Shown: positions 54,172 through 62,183 of the stretch, piece by piece
How the letters are laid out: each line of letters starts with the position of its first letter
How positions within the stretch are numbered: the stretch's first letter is position 1
Source of the DNA: Opitutaceae bacterium
GTDB lineage: Bacteria > Verrucomicrobiota > Verrucomicrobiia > Opitutales > Opitutaceae
Direction: 5' to 3'
Length of the DNA stretch: 64,000 bases
Assembly (NCBI GenBank): GCA_016711225.1
Contig: JADJTK010000051.1
Location: 1-64,000 of the forward strand
Made by a program: the position numbers and the translations under genes
Notes under the pieces: generated by a model
The model's input: the letters and a program-made list of their open reading frames with translations, nothing else
Databases searched by the model: none
Told to the model about the DNA's origin: nothing

Positions 54172-55665
54172 TCAGGACTGCCAGGTGACTCCCCTCATGT
54201 CACCAGTTTTTAGAAACTGCTGATGCATGAGGAAGGCGTTGCCCAGCGTCTGCGGGGTATGGCCATGCTCGGTGGCCTCGACGTAGGCTAAGAGCTGGTC
54301 GCGGAAGGCCGGATGCGCGCACTTCTCCACGATGAGGTGGGCGCGCTCGGAGGGGTCCTTGCCGCGCAGATCGGCCACGCCATGCTCGGTGACGACGATC
54401 TGCACCGAGTGCTCGCTGTGGTCCATGTGGGAGACCAGCGGGACGATGGTGGAGATCTTGCCGCCCTTGGCCGAGGAGGGGCAGGTGAAGATGGAGATGT
54501 AGGCGTTGCGGGTGAAGTCGCCGGAGCCGCCGATACCGTTCATGAGGTTGCTGCCCATGACGTGCGTGGAGTTCACGTTGCCAAAGATGTCGACCTCGAT
54601 GGCGGTATTGACGGTGATGATGCCCAGGCGGCGGACGATCTCGGGGTTGTTGGTGATCTCCTGCGGGCGCAGCAGGATGCGCGGGCGGAAGAACTCTAGG
54701 TCGCGGTAGAAGTCGGCGAGCACGTCCTTGGCGATGGTCAGCGAGGTACCGGTGACGAACTTGATCTTGCCGGAACGCACCAGGGAGATGACGGAGTCCT
54801 GGATGACCTCTGAGAACATCTGGAACTGGGGGATGTCATCGTTGGCCCCGAGCGCGCCCAGCACGGCGTTGGCGATGTTGCCCACGCCGGATTGCAACGG
54901 GAGGAACTCCCGCGGCACGCGGCCGGAGCGGATCTCGCCGGCGAGGAACTCGGCGACGTTTTGACCGATCTTGTTGGTGACGTCGTCGGCCGGCTCGAAG
55001 CCGCTGACTTCGTCGGGGGCGTTGGTCTCGACGATACCGACGATCTTCGAGGGATCGATCTTGACGGTGGGCGTGCCGATGCGGTCGGTCGGGCGGACGA
55101 TCGGAATGGGTTGGCGGTGCGGCGGATCGAGGGGCTCGTAGATGTCGTGGAAGCCGCAAAGACGGGGGGAGTGGAAGCGGTTGAGCTCGATGATAACCTT
55201 CTTGGCGGAGCGCAGGAAGGTCGGGGTGGCGCCCACCGAGGTGCTCAATACGACCTGACCGTCGGCGGTGATGTCGCAGGCCTCGACGATGGCCCAGTCG
55301 AACTGGCCCAGGAAGCCGCAGCGCACCTGCTGCGCGAGATGCGACAGGTGCATGTCGAAGAACTTCGTCTTGCCGGTATTGATGCTGTCGCGCAGCGATT
55401 TGTTGCTCTGGTAGGGAGTGCGCCAGGAGATGGCGTCGGCGCGGGCCAACTCGCCGTCGAGCGAGTCGCCAGTGGAGGCACCGGTGACGACGGCCACTTT
55501 GAAGGGGCGGCCGGCGGCGTGTTCGGCGCGGGCGCGGGCCGCGAGGGCCTTGGGAACCACTTTGGCGGCACCGGCGGGAGTGAACCCGGAGAAGCCAATG
55601 GTCTCACCGTTTTGGATGAGCGCAGCCGCCTCGTCAGGCGTCAGAATGGGAAACGATTTGTGCAT
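54172..55665 (-). CDS. Succinate (acetyl-/propionyl-CoA) CoA-transferase
   Basis: The 497-residue protein is of the acetyl-CoA hydrolase/transferase (class I-like, AarC/ScpC/Cat1) family. Visible motifs are ETIGFSGFTPAGAAKVVPKA near the N-terminus, PLQSGVGNIANAVLGALG at 256-273, MFSEVIQD with the likely catalytic Glu286, GIGGSGDFTRNAYISIF, and VTEHGVADLRGKDPSERAHL. It would move CoA from propionyl- or acetyl-CoA to succinate, yielding succinyl-CoA for the mutase. It is the last gene of the operon, 6 bases after birA, and is followed by a strong terminator. A plain acetyl-CoA hydrolase is the alternative but fits the context less well. Confidence 0.9.
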   Translation of the reverse strand: MHKSFPILTPDEAAALIQNGETIGFSGFTPAGAAKVVPKALAARARAEHAAGRPFKVAVVTGASTGDSLDGELARADAISWRTPYQSNKSLRDSINTGKTKFFDMHLSHLAQQVRCGFLGQFDWAIVEACDITADGQVVLSTSVGATPTFLRSAKKVIIELNRFHSPRLCGFHDIYEPLDPPHRQPIPIVRPTDRIGTPTVKIDPSKIVGIVETNAPDEVSGFEPADDVTNKIGQNVAEFLAGEIRSGRVPREFLPLQSGVGNIANAVLGALGANDDIPQFQMFSEVIQDSVISLVRSGKIKFVTGTSLTIAKDVLADFYRDLEFFRPRILLRPQEITNNPEIVRRLGIITVNTAIEVDIFGNVNSTHVMGSNLMNGIGGSGDFTRNAYISIFTCPSSAKGGKISTIVPLVSHMDHSEHSVQIVVTEHGVADLRGKDPSERAHLIVEKCAHPAFRDQLLAYVEATEHGHTPQTLGNAFLMHQQFLKTGDMRGVTWQS

Positions 55666-55671
55666 GATAAA

Positions 55672-56463
55672 TCAGGGTCGGTCGGTGTCGGTCGAGGAAA
55701 GTTCGCGCAGCAACTCGACCTCGTGGGGGGCGAGCGAGCGGGGGGAGCCGTGGTCGGTTTTGAGCAGGAGGCGGCCGGCAGGGTCGACGCCGGCGAAGTG
55801 GCCGTCGAGCTGGGCGCCGTCGGGACGCAGGGTGACGCGGACCGGGAGGCGGCGCCAGTAGGGGGAAAGTTGCTCCACCAGGTCGGCGGCGCGGTCGGCG
55901 GCGAGAAGTCGGTGGGCGTGGCGAAGGGCGGTGAGCACGGCATCGCGCAGCACGTGGCGCGCCGGCGCCACGTGGAGCAAATCGGTCAGCCGAGCGACCG
56001 TCCCGGTGAGCCCCGGATCGTCGGCTTCGGGCCGGTTGTCATAGTTGATCCCGATACCGACGACGGCGGTGGCGGGGCGGAAACGCTCCACAAGAAGGCC
56101 GGCGAGTTTGGTGGGACCGATCATGATGTCGTTGGGCCAGCGCAGGCGATGCCCGGCCAGTCCGAAGGAGGTGAGAGCTTGGCAAACCCCGAGCCCTGCG
56201 GCGAGCGGCAAGAGGCTCCAACGTTCGAATTCCCCAGTGGTCGGAAGCACGGCGGAGAGCCAGAGCCCTCCCGTGTCGGACACCCAACGGCGGTCGTGGC
56301 GGCCACGCCCGGCGGTCTGGGTGCGGGCGGTAACCGCCGACCACGCCGGCAAGGGCGCTGCGCGGCGGTTGGTCGAGTCCACCGAGTCGAGCTCGTGCAA
56401 CGACCAACCCTCCGCCAAGGGGCTGGTGGAAGTGGGCACGGGGGCGTCGACGTTGGTGCGCAT
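55672..56463 (-). CDS. birA: Biotin--protein ligase (BirA catalytic type)
   Basis: The protein has 263 residues from the ATG at 56463, without the DNA-binding N-terminal domain (class I ligase). VTARTQTAGRGRHDRRWVSD is the biotinyl-AMP loop, and HRLRWPNDIMIGPTKLAGLL contains the catalytic Lys and KxxG region. VVGIGINYDNRP and a C-terminal SH3-like domain (GHFAGVDPAGRLLLKTDHGS) complete the fold. It attaches biotin to the carrier protein encoded at 59369-59758 in the same operon. It starts 8 bases after the oadB-type gene. Confidence 0.92.
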   Translation of the reverse strand: MRTNVDAPVPTSTSPLAEGWSLHELDSVDSTNRRAAPLPAWSAVTARTQTAGRGRHDRRWVSDTGGLWLSAVLPTTGEFERWSLLPLAAGLGVCQALTSFGLAGHRLRWPNDIMIGPTKLAGLLVERFRPATAVVGIGINYDNRPEADDPGLTGTVARLTDLLHVAPARHVLRDAVLTALRHAHRLLAADRAADLVEQLSPYWRRLPVRVTLRPDGAQLDGHFAGVDPAGRLLLKTDHGSPRSLAPHEVELLRELSSTDTDRP

Positions 56464-56471
56464 CGGGTGCG

Positions 56472-57668
56472 TCAGGGGATGATGCCCAGCCCCTTGAGGA
56501 CGGAGAGCATGATGGCGGCGGCCATGACCGAGCCGACCTGGCCGCCGGTGTTGGCGCCCATGGCGTGCATGAGCAGGAAGTTCTGCTTGTTCCATCGCTG
56601 GCCCTCGTTTTGCACCAAGCGGGCGGCCATCGGGTAGGCGGAAATGCCGGCCGCGCCGATGAGCGGGTTCATCTTGCCGCCGGAAAGCAGATACCAGAGC
56701 TTGCCCAGCAGGAGACCGCCAACGGTGTCGATGATGATCGCGACCAAGCCGAGGCTGAAGACCAGCAGTGTCTGCATCTTGAGGAACTGGGCACCGGCCA
56801 TGGTGCCGCCGATGGCCAGACCGAGGAAGAGGGTGGCGATGTTGGCGATCTCGTTCTCGCTGGCCTTGGCTAGGCGTGGCACCGCACCGGTGACCTTCAT
56901 GAAATTGCCCAGCATGATCATGCCCATGAGCGGGAGGCCCTTTGGGGCGATCAGTCCGGTGATGAGGGTGACAACCAGCGGGAAGGCGATGAGGGCGGTT
57001 TTGGAGACGGTGCCCTTGACGGTGGGCATCTTCACCGCCCGCTCCTTCTCGGTGGTCATCAGGCGCATGATCGGCGGCTGGATGATCGGCACCAACGCCA
57101 TGTAGGAGTAGGCCGCTACGGCGAGTGCACCGACCATGGCGGGGTCGATCCTCCCGAGGCCGGCGAACAGGTTGGACACGTAGATGACGGTCGGACCGTC
57201 GCAGGCGCCGATGGAGGCAATGGAGACCGCGGTGGCCTTGATCTGGCTCGGATCGATTCCGGGAACGAAGGGCAGGAGGAAGAGGGCGAGCAGCAGGGTG
57301 GCGAAGATGCCCAATTGGCCGGCGGCGCCGAAAAGCAGGAGCTTGGGCTCGGCCAGCAGCGGGGAGAAGTCGGTCATCGAGCCGATGCCTACGAATATGA
57401 GCAGGGGGAAGAGTTCGTTGCCGATGCCGAAGTCGTACATCGTCTTGAGCACGCCCCCGGTATCCATGACTTCGCTGAACGGGAGGTTGGCGAGGAAGCA
57501 GCCGAACGCGATGGGCAGCAGCAGCAGCGGCTCCACATCTTTGGCGATCGCCAGGTAGAACATGATCCCGGCGATGGTGAGCATCACCAAGTTGGGGCCG
57601 CCGTTGGAGGCGAGGTGGAGCACCCCGGAGCTGAGGGCGCTGAGTCCGTCGAGAATAGCTTGGAGCAT
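56472..57668 (-). CDS. mmdB: Methylmalonyl-CoA decarboxylase beta subunit (Na+ pump, OadB/MmdB family)
   Basis: The 398-residue polytopic protein has ACDGPTVIYVSN placing the key Asp at 157, then NPLIGAAGISAYPMAARLVQ and LLMHAMGANTGGQVGSVMAA at the end. These match the Na+-translocating beta subunits, and the copy at 14410-15684 aligns along its length apart from that copy's extra hydrophilic insert. It receives CO2 from carboxybiotin and exports Na+. Its place in an operon with the carboxyltransferase, biotin carrier and epimerase makes methylmalonyl-CoA the likely substrate. It starts 7 bases after the 50-residue subunit gene. Confidence 0.92.
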   Translation of the reverse strand: MLQAILDGLSALSSGVLHLASNGGPNLVMLTIAGIMFYLAIAKDVEPLLLLPIAFGCFLANLPFSEVMDTGGVLKTMYDFGIGNELFPLLIFVGIGSMTDFSPLLAEPKLLLFGAAGQLGIFATLLLALFLLPFVPGIDPSQIKATAVSIASIGACDGPTVIYVSNLFAGLGRIDPAMVGALAVAAYSYMALVPIIQPPIMRLMTTEKERAVKMPTVKGTVSKTALIAFPLVVTLITGLIAPKGLPLMGMIMLGNFMKVTGAVPRLAKASENEIANIATLFLGLAIGGTMAGAQFLKMQTLLVFSLGLVAIIIDTVGGLLLGKLWYLLSGGKMNPLIGAAGISAYPMAARLVQNEGQRWNKQNFLLMHAMGANTGGQVGSVMAAAIMLSVLKGLGIIP

Positions 57669-57675
57669 GGCGGGA

Positions 57676-57828
57676 TTACTCCTTGCGATCGGTCTCCTCG
57701 GTGACGGGGGGGAAGGTGGACGTCAGGCCCCGGATGCAAAGCGTGACGATGAACAGGGTCAGCAACGTACCGCCCATGCCAACCAGCAGCATGGTCAGCC
57801 CGAAGGTGAGATTGTCTAGATTGTCCAT
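57676..57828 (-). CDS. 50-residue single-TM OadG-type subunit
   Basis: The protein is MDNLDNLTFGLTMLLVGMGG at the start, one TM helix at about 8-34 and an acidic/basic cytosolic tail (STFPPVTEETDRKE). Its size and the LTFGLTMLLVGMGG helix match the minimal membrane anchor of OadG/MmdC-type subunits. The long Ala/Pro linker and tail are missing and are instead present on the two separate OadG-like proteins of the operon. It is encoded 7 bases before the beta subunit and 13 bases after terC, so it almost certainly assembles with the pump. Confidence 0.8.
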   Translation of the reverse strand: MDNLDNLTFGLTMLLVGMGGTLLTLFIVTLCIRGLTSTFPPVTEETDRKE

Positions 57829-57841
57829 GGGGAGTGGGTGT

Positions 57842-58858
57842 TCAGGAGGAGGCCGGGGCGTCGGGGTGGACGTCTTTCTCGTACCAGATCGACATGACGA
57901 TGGAGACCAGCAGGACCAGGCCGATGACGACCAGAGAAGCGGAGGTGTGGACTTTGAACCAATGCTCGGTGCCTTCGAGCTTCTCCCCGATGGAGCGGGC
58001 ACCGAGGAGCATAAGGCCCTTGCCGAGGCCGGGCACGAGCATCTTCCCGCCGATGAAGAAGAGGATGATGCTCACGCCGTGCTTGAGGAAGCGGAACATC
58101 CCCATGATGCCGCGGATGGCGAAGAAGAGGGAGTTGAGCCCGAGCACCGCGAAGATGTTGGAGGTGAGCACCACGAAGGGATCCTGGCTGATGCCCATGA
58201 TCGCGGGGATCGAGTCCACCGCGAAGAGCACATCGGTGCTGCCGATCACGACGAAGACCAGGAAGAACGGGGTGATGAAGAGCCTGCCTTCATAGCGGGC
58301 GAAGAGGCGCTTGTTCTCCTGCGGGTCGTTGTGCACCGGGAGGAGCTTGGCGGCAGCGCGATAGAAGAGGTTTCTCTCGGGGCGGACGTGCTCGTCCTCC
58401 TCGGTGGCGATCATTTTCCAGGCGGTCCAGACGAGCAGCGCACCGAAGAAATACAGCAGCCACGAAAACTTGGTGACAAGGGCGATGCCGAAGACGATGA
58501 AGACGATGCGCAGGACGATGGAGAGGTAGATGCCCAGCTTGATCAGCTTGGGCTGGGCGACGTCCTTCACGCCCATCATCGAGAAGATGAGGATGAAGAC
58601 GAAGAGGTTGTCCACCGAGAGGGAGTATTCGGTGAGGTAGCCCGAGATGTATTCGAGGAATACTGCCTTGCCGTTGGGGTGCAGCACGTAGATCGCGCCT
58701 GAGAAAGACAAGGCGATCGCCACCCACAGTGCAGTCCACCGAAGGGCTGATTTCACGCCGATCGTCGTCTGGCGGTGGGTGACCACGAAGTAGTCGACCG
58801 CGGAGACGAGCACAAAGGTGGACCAGAAGATGACCCACAGCAGTCTGGTATTGTCCAT
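57842..58858 (-). CDS. TerC/Alx-family integral membrane protein
   Basis: The protein has 338 residues from the ATG at 58858, about nine TM helices. The family core is clear: YSLSVDNLFVFILIFSMMGV, VVIGSTDVLFAVDSIPAIMG and VLTSNIFAVLGLNSLFFAIR, with the membrane Asp residues that bind cations. Family members are linked to tellurite resistance, alkaline response and Mn2+/Ca2+ export. It is placed inside the decarboxylase operon, 22 bases after an OadG-like gene and 13 bases before the small subunit. A Mn2+ riboswitch, often found before such genes, has no room here. Its role in the operon is unexplained; metal or pH balance during Na+ pumping is a guess. Confidence 0.92.
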   Translation of the reverse strand: MDNTRLLWVIFWSTFVLVSAVDYFVVTHRQTTIGVKSALRWTALWVAIALSFSGAIYVLHPNGKAVFLEYISGYLTEYSLSVDNLFVFILIFSMMGVKDVAQPKLIKLGIYLSIVLRIVFIVFGIALVTKFSWLLYFFGALLVWTAWKMIATEEDEHVRPERNLFYRAAAKLLPVHNDPQENKRLFARYEGRLFITPFFLVFVVIGSTDVLFAVDSIPAIMGISQDPFVVLTSNIFAVLGLNSLFFAIRGIMGMFRFLKHGVSIILFFIGGKMLVPGLGKGLMLLGARSIGEKLEGTEHWFKVHTSASLVVIGLVLLVSIVMSIWYEKDVHPDAPASS

Positions 58859-58880
58859 GGAGTCGGGCGGCTGGTGGGGA

Positions 58881-59243
58881 TCAGCGGACTTTGCGGCCGG
58901 CAAAGACTTGGCGCCGGCCTTCCTGCGACCAACTCGGGTTGTCCTGCCTTGGGGAGGTGATCGAGACAATCCTGTGGTCCGCGTCGATCGATTCGAAGAC
59001 GGCTGCGGTGATTACGGCCAAGATCTCCGGCGAGGGCGCGCCGGTCGCCGCTGCGGTTGTCCGTGGGTTTCGGGTGCGGACTGCGTTGAGAGCGTCGACT
59101 CGGCGATGTAGTGCCGCGAGCGACTTCACGGTCAGCAGCAAACCCACACCAAGGATTAGGAGCAGTGCAGTCTGGACGGAAATGGGCTGCGTCGCCGGTT
59201 CGGCTGCGGCGGCTGCGAAAATAGAAGGAAAGGGGGCGGGCAT
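58881..59243 (-). CDS. OadG-like protein with conserved EGRR...KVR tail (second in operon)
   Basis: The protein has 120 residues from the ATG at 59243; a longer frame to 59366 would run through a terminator-like hairpin and is rejected. The layout is one TM helix (about 20-42, SVQTALLLILGVGLLLTVKS), an Arg/Ala linker, and PEILAVITAAVFESI then HRIVSITSPRQDN, WSQEGRRQVFAGRKVR. The tail matches the proteins at 59779-60168 and 13981-14385. It would link the membrane pump to the carboxyltransferase. It lies 125 bases after the biotin carrier gene, beyond the hairpin, and 22 bases before terC. Confidence 0.8.
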   Translation of the reverse strand: MPAPFPSIFAAAAAEPATQPISVQTALLLILGVGLLLTVKSLAALHRRVDALNAVRTRNPRTTAAATGAPSPEILAVITAAVFESIDADHRIVSITSPRQDNPSWSQEGRRQVFAGRKVR

Positions 59244-59324
59244 GGTGGAGAGAAGGGCGCGCTCATGCAGTTGTGGCCGAATCGCGAGCCGCTGCGCGGG
59301 GCACTCCGCCGCGAGCACAAGTAA

Positions 59325-59352
59325 GGCGAGGAGGACGGGAGTCCTCCTCGCC
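59325..59352 (-). terminator. Internal attenuator-like hairpin in the decarboxylase operon
   Basis: A perfect 12-bp stem GGCGAGGAGGAC/GTCCTCCTCGCC (59325-59336 and 59341-59352) has a four-base loop. It lies 17 bases past the biotin carrier stop. On the minus strand it is followed by TTACTTG, only partly T-rich, so it may stop some transcripts or protect the upstream mRNA end. Confidence 0.6.
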
Positions 59353-59368
59353 TTTACAACAACCACGC

Positions 59369-59758
59369 TTAGCCGAGGCGGACCAGCACGGAGCCTTCCT
59401 CGACGGAATCCCCCGCCTTGACGAGCACCTCGGTCACCGTGCCACCCTGGGGGGCATAGATGTAGGTGTTCATCTTCATGGCTTCGATGGTCAAGAGGGC
59501 CTGTTCGGGGGTGACTGTGTCGCCCACCTTCACATCCACGGTAACGACCTTGCCGGACAGCGGGCAGGTAACCACGCCGGGACCGGCGGAGGCGCCGCTC
59601 TGCTTAGCTGCCGGAGCGGCGGGAGCAAAGACGGGCGTGGCCGCCGGCAGGTGGGCGCTGGTGGCGTGCGCCGCCGGGGCGGCGGATGAGGAAGCGTCGA
59701 GTGTTTCGACGAGGACTTCGTAGGATTTTCCTTCGACGGTGATACGGAGCTTTTTCAT
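59369..59758 (-). CDS. Biotin carboxyl carrier protein of the methylmalonyl-CoA decarboxylase
   Basis: The 129-residue protein has an N-terminal strand (MKKLRITVEGKSYEVLVETL), an Ala/Pro-rich hinge at about 25-60, and a biotinyl domain at about 62-129. EAMKMNTYIYAP carries the biotinylated Lys, about 35 residues from the C-terminus as usual. It carries the carboxyl group from the carboxyltransferase (60165-61718) to the beta subunit. It lies 20 bases after an OadG-like gene, and the cognate ligase gene is in the same operon. Confidence 0.95.
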   Translation of the reverse strand: MKKLRITVEGKSYEVLVETLDASSSAAPAAHATSAHLPAATPVFAPAAPAAKQSGASAGPGVVTCPLSGKVVTVDVKVGDTVTPEQALLTIEAMKMNTYIYAPQGGTVTEVLVKAGDSVEEGSVLVRLG

Positions 59759-59778
59759 TCGGAGAATAGGTGTGGGAA

Positions 59779-60168
59779 TTAGCGAACTTTGCGGGTGGCG
59801 TAGATGGCGCGACGGCCTTCGGCGGCCCAGGATTGGGCGTCGTCATCGTCGCTGGAGATCGCAACGATGCGGGAGGCGCGACCGAGGGTCGTGTGTACGG
59901 CGGCTGCAATCACGGCGAGGACCTCGGGAGTGGGGCGCTCGCTGCTGGCACGGACTACAGGCGTGGACACCGGTATCGGCCCGAGCGGTGACTGCGGCGG
60001 GCTGACGCTGTAGGTCGCGATGAGATTGCGTCGGATGTCGACGAGCAACCATACCGCACCAATGACAAGAAACAGGATCAGCACCACGGTTTTGATGGTT
60101 TGCAGCGCGCCGGCGTCGGTGTTGAGGGCCACCACCGAGCCGGAGGCGAGAAAGAGGCGGGAGATCAT
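59779..60168 (-). CDS. OadG-like protein with conserved EGRR...KVR tail (first in operon)
   Basis: The protein has 129 residues from the ATG at 60168, which overlaps the carboxyltransferase stop (ATGA). The TM helix is at about 25-48 (TIKTVVLILFLVIGAVWLLV), then a Ser/Pro linker and PEVLAVIAAAVHTTLGRASR, IVAISSDDDDAQSWA and AEGRRAIYATRKVR. The same tail occurs in two other proteins of the window. Overlap with the carboxyltransferase gene suggests direct contact between the two products. Having two long OadG-like proteins plus a 50-residue one in a single operon is unusual. Confidence 0.8.
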   Translation of the reverse strand: MISRLFLASGSVVALNTDAGALQTIKTVVLILFLVIGAVWLLVDIRRNLIATYSVSPPQSPLGPIPVSTPVVRASSERPTPEVLAVIAAAVHTTLGRASRIVAISSDDDDAQSWAAEGRRAIYATRKVR

Positions 60169-61718
60169 AGCGGCATGTTGCCGTGCTTCTTCGGCGGGCG
60201 GGTTTCGCGCTTGGAGAGCGTGTTGCGCAGGGCCATGGCAAGGACGCCGCGGGTTTGCGCGGGGCTGATGACATCGGTGACCAAACCGGCTCCAGCGGCT
60301 TGGTACGGGGAGGCGAACTTCTCGCGGTAGTCCGCGACCAACTCGGCTTCCTTGGCCTTCGGGTCCTCGGCCGAGGTGATCTCCTTTTTGAAGAGGATCT
60401 TCGCGGCACCTTCCGCACCCATGACGGCGATCTCGGCGGTAGGCCAAGCGTAGACGGCATCGGCGCCGAGGTCGCGGCAGCACATGGCGATGTAGGCGCC
60501 GCCGTAGGCCTTGCGCATCACGATGGTGATCTTCGGCACGGTGGAAGCGGAATAGGCGAAGAGCATCTTCGCGCCGTGGCGGATGATGCCGCCGCGCTCC
60601 TGCTGGAGGCCGGGGAGGAAACCGCCGGTATCCACGAGGGTGACCAGCGGGATGTTGAAGCAGTTGCAGGTGCGGATGAACCGTGCGCCCTTGTCGGAGG
60701 CGTCGATATCGAGAGTGCCGGCCTTTTGGGTGGACTGATTGGCGATGATACCCACCACAATGCCTTGGACACGGGCGAAGCCGACGATGAGGTTCTTGGC
60801 GAAATCGCGCTGGACTTCGACGAACTCTCCGCCGTCGACGATGCGAGCGATGACCTTGGCGGCGTCGAGCGGTTGCTTGGGATCCTCGGGGACGAGGTCG
60901 TTGATCGCCGGGTCCTCGGACATGTCGATCGTCGCGGGCAGGTGGTGCGGCGGATCGCTGATGTTGTTAGAGGGGAGGAAGGAGAGGACCTTGCGGGCGA
61001 TCTGGAGGGCGTGCTTGTCGTCCTCGGCCACGAAATGGATGTTGCCGCTGACCGTGGCATGGGCCTCGGCGGTGGCGAACTGGTCGAGCGTGGACGACTG
61101 GCCGGTGGCGGCCTTGATGACCTCGGGGCCGCAGATGAACATCTGGGCGTTCTTACGGGTCATGATGATGAAGTCGGTGAGAGCGGGGGAGTACGCCGCG
61201 CCGCCGGCGCAGGGGCCAGCGATGATCGAGAACTGCGGCACGAGGCCGGAGAGCACGACATTGCGGAAGAACACCTGCGCATAGCCGGAGAGGGCCATGA
61301 CGCCTTCCTGGATGCGGGCGCCGCCGGAGTCGTTGATGCCGATGAGCGGGATGCCGGCCTTGGCGGCGTAGTCCTGCAGATCGCAGATCTTCTTGGCGTG
61401 CTTGCTGCCGAGCGAGCCGCCGCTGACCAGGAAGTCCTGGCTGAAGGCGGCGACCGGGCGGCCGTCGATGTAGCCGACACCGGAGATGACACCATCGGCG
61501 GGCAGCACTTTGCCCTTCATGCCGAAATGTTCACCGGCGTGTTCCACATGCATGCCGGTCTCCTGGAAGGTACCCGGCTGGAACAATTCGAGCAGACGCT
61601 GGCGGGCCGTGAGCAGGCCCTTGGCGTTGCGCTCCTTGATCTTGGCCTCGCCGCCGCTGGCCAGAACGGTCTTCCGGCGGCTTTCGAGGGTTTCGAGCAT
61701 TTTCGCTGAGATAGGCAT
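60165..61718 (-). CDS. mmdA: Methylmalonyl-CoA decarboxylase carboxyltransferase (MmdA; acyl-CoA carboxylase beta type)
   Basis: The 517-residue protein is a crotonase-fold dimer of N and C carboxyltransferase domains. Residues about 1-260 contain GIPLIGINDSGGARIQEGVM and SIIAGPCAGGAAYSPALTDF (first oxyanion hole). The second half contains ANQSTQKAGTLDIDASDKGA, FIRTCNCFNIPLVTLVDTGG and YGGAYIAMCCRDLGADAVYA (second). It transfers the carboxyl group of methylmalonyl-CoA to biotin. No biotin carboxylase gene is present, while the Na+ pump genes are, so decarboxylation rather than propionyl-CoA carboxylation is indicated. It starts 42 bases after the epimerase and overlaps the first OadG-like gene. 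Confidence 0.93.
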   Translation of the reverse strand: MPISAKMLETLESRRKTVLASGGEAKIKERNAKGLLTARQRLLELFQPGTFQETGMHVEHAGEHFGMKGKVLPADGVISGVGYIDGRPVAAFSQDFLVSGGSLGSKHAKKICDLQDYAAKAGIPLIGINDSGGARIQEGVMALSGYAQVFFRNVVLSGLVPQFSIIAGPCAGGAAYSPALTDFIIMTRKNAQMFICGPEVIKAATGQSSTLDQFATAEAHATVSGNIHFVAEDDKHALQIARKVLSFLPSNNISDPPHHLPATIDMSEDPAINDLVPEDPKQPLDAAKVIARIVDGGEFVEVQRDFAKNLIVGFARVQGIVVGIIANQSTQKAGTLDIDASDKGARFIRTCNCFNIPLVTLVDTGGFLPGLQQERGGIIRHGAKMLFAYSASTVPKITIVMRKAYGGAYIAMCCRDLGADAVYAWPTAEIAVMGAEGAAKILFKKEITSAEDPKAKEAELVADYREKFASPYQAAGAGLVTDVISPAQTRGVLAMALRNTLSKRETRPPKKHGNMPL

Positions 61719-61760
61719 GGAGTGAGAGGCTGCGACGTTGCGGGAAAGAAAGGGCGGAAA

Positions 61761-62183
61761 TTAGTGGGCCGCGGCGCCGGGCGCCGGGCTGCAGAACTCG
61801 GTGAGCACACCGAATGTGGCTTTCGGATGCAGGAAGGCCACGAGCTTGTCGTGGGCGCCGGTGAAGGGCACTTCGTGGATCAGGCGCGTGCCCGCGGCTT
61901 TCGCACCGGCGAGCTGGCCGACGATGTCGGTCGTGCCGAAGGCGACATGGTGAATGCCTCCGGAGGGATTCTTCTCCAGAAACAGGGCAATCGGGCTGTC
62001 CGGCGCCGTGGGCTCGAGCAGCTCGATGGCCGTCTCGCCGACCTGGTAGAAGGCTGTCTTGACCTTCTGCGAGGGTACTTCCTCGCGGCCGGTGCACTTC
62101 AGGCCCAGGGAGCCTTCGTAATATTTTGCCGCTTCGTCGATGGACTTAACGGCGATTCCTAGGTGGTCGATCTTGGTAATCAT
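61761..62183 (-). CDS. mce: Methylmalonyl-CoA epimerase
   Basis: The 140-residue glyoxalase-fold (VOC) protein begins ITKIDHLGIAVKSIDEAAKY, with the first metal-binding His at 7. AIELLEP and GIHHVAFGTTDIVGQLAGAK follow, with a second His, and the C-terminal FGVLTEF supplies a metal-binding Glu. It interconverts (R)- and (S)-methylmalonyl-CoA between mutase and decarboxylase. It is the first gene of the leftward operon and is divergent from the mutase gene, sharing the 200-base region 62184-62384. Confidence 0.94.
   Translation of the reverse strand: MITKIDHLGIAVKSIDEAAKYYEGSLGLKCTGREEVPSQKVKTAFYQVGETAIELLEPTAPDSPIALFLEKNPSGGIHHVAFGTTDIVGQLAGAKAAGTRLIHEVPFTGAHDKLVAFLHPKATFGVLTEFCSPAPGAAAH

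Noticed and set aside
54892..56637. 581-codon plus-strand frame
   Set aside because: It is antisense to the CoA-transferase, ligase and pump genes, with no recognisable domain.
59244..59366. Longer start for the second OadG-like protein
   Set aside because: The extra 41 codons run through a perfect 12-bp hairpin, and the 59243 start already gives a normal leader before the TM helix.
60183..61709. 508-codon plus-strand frame
   Set aside because: It is antisense to the carboxyltransferase gene, with no independent support.
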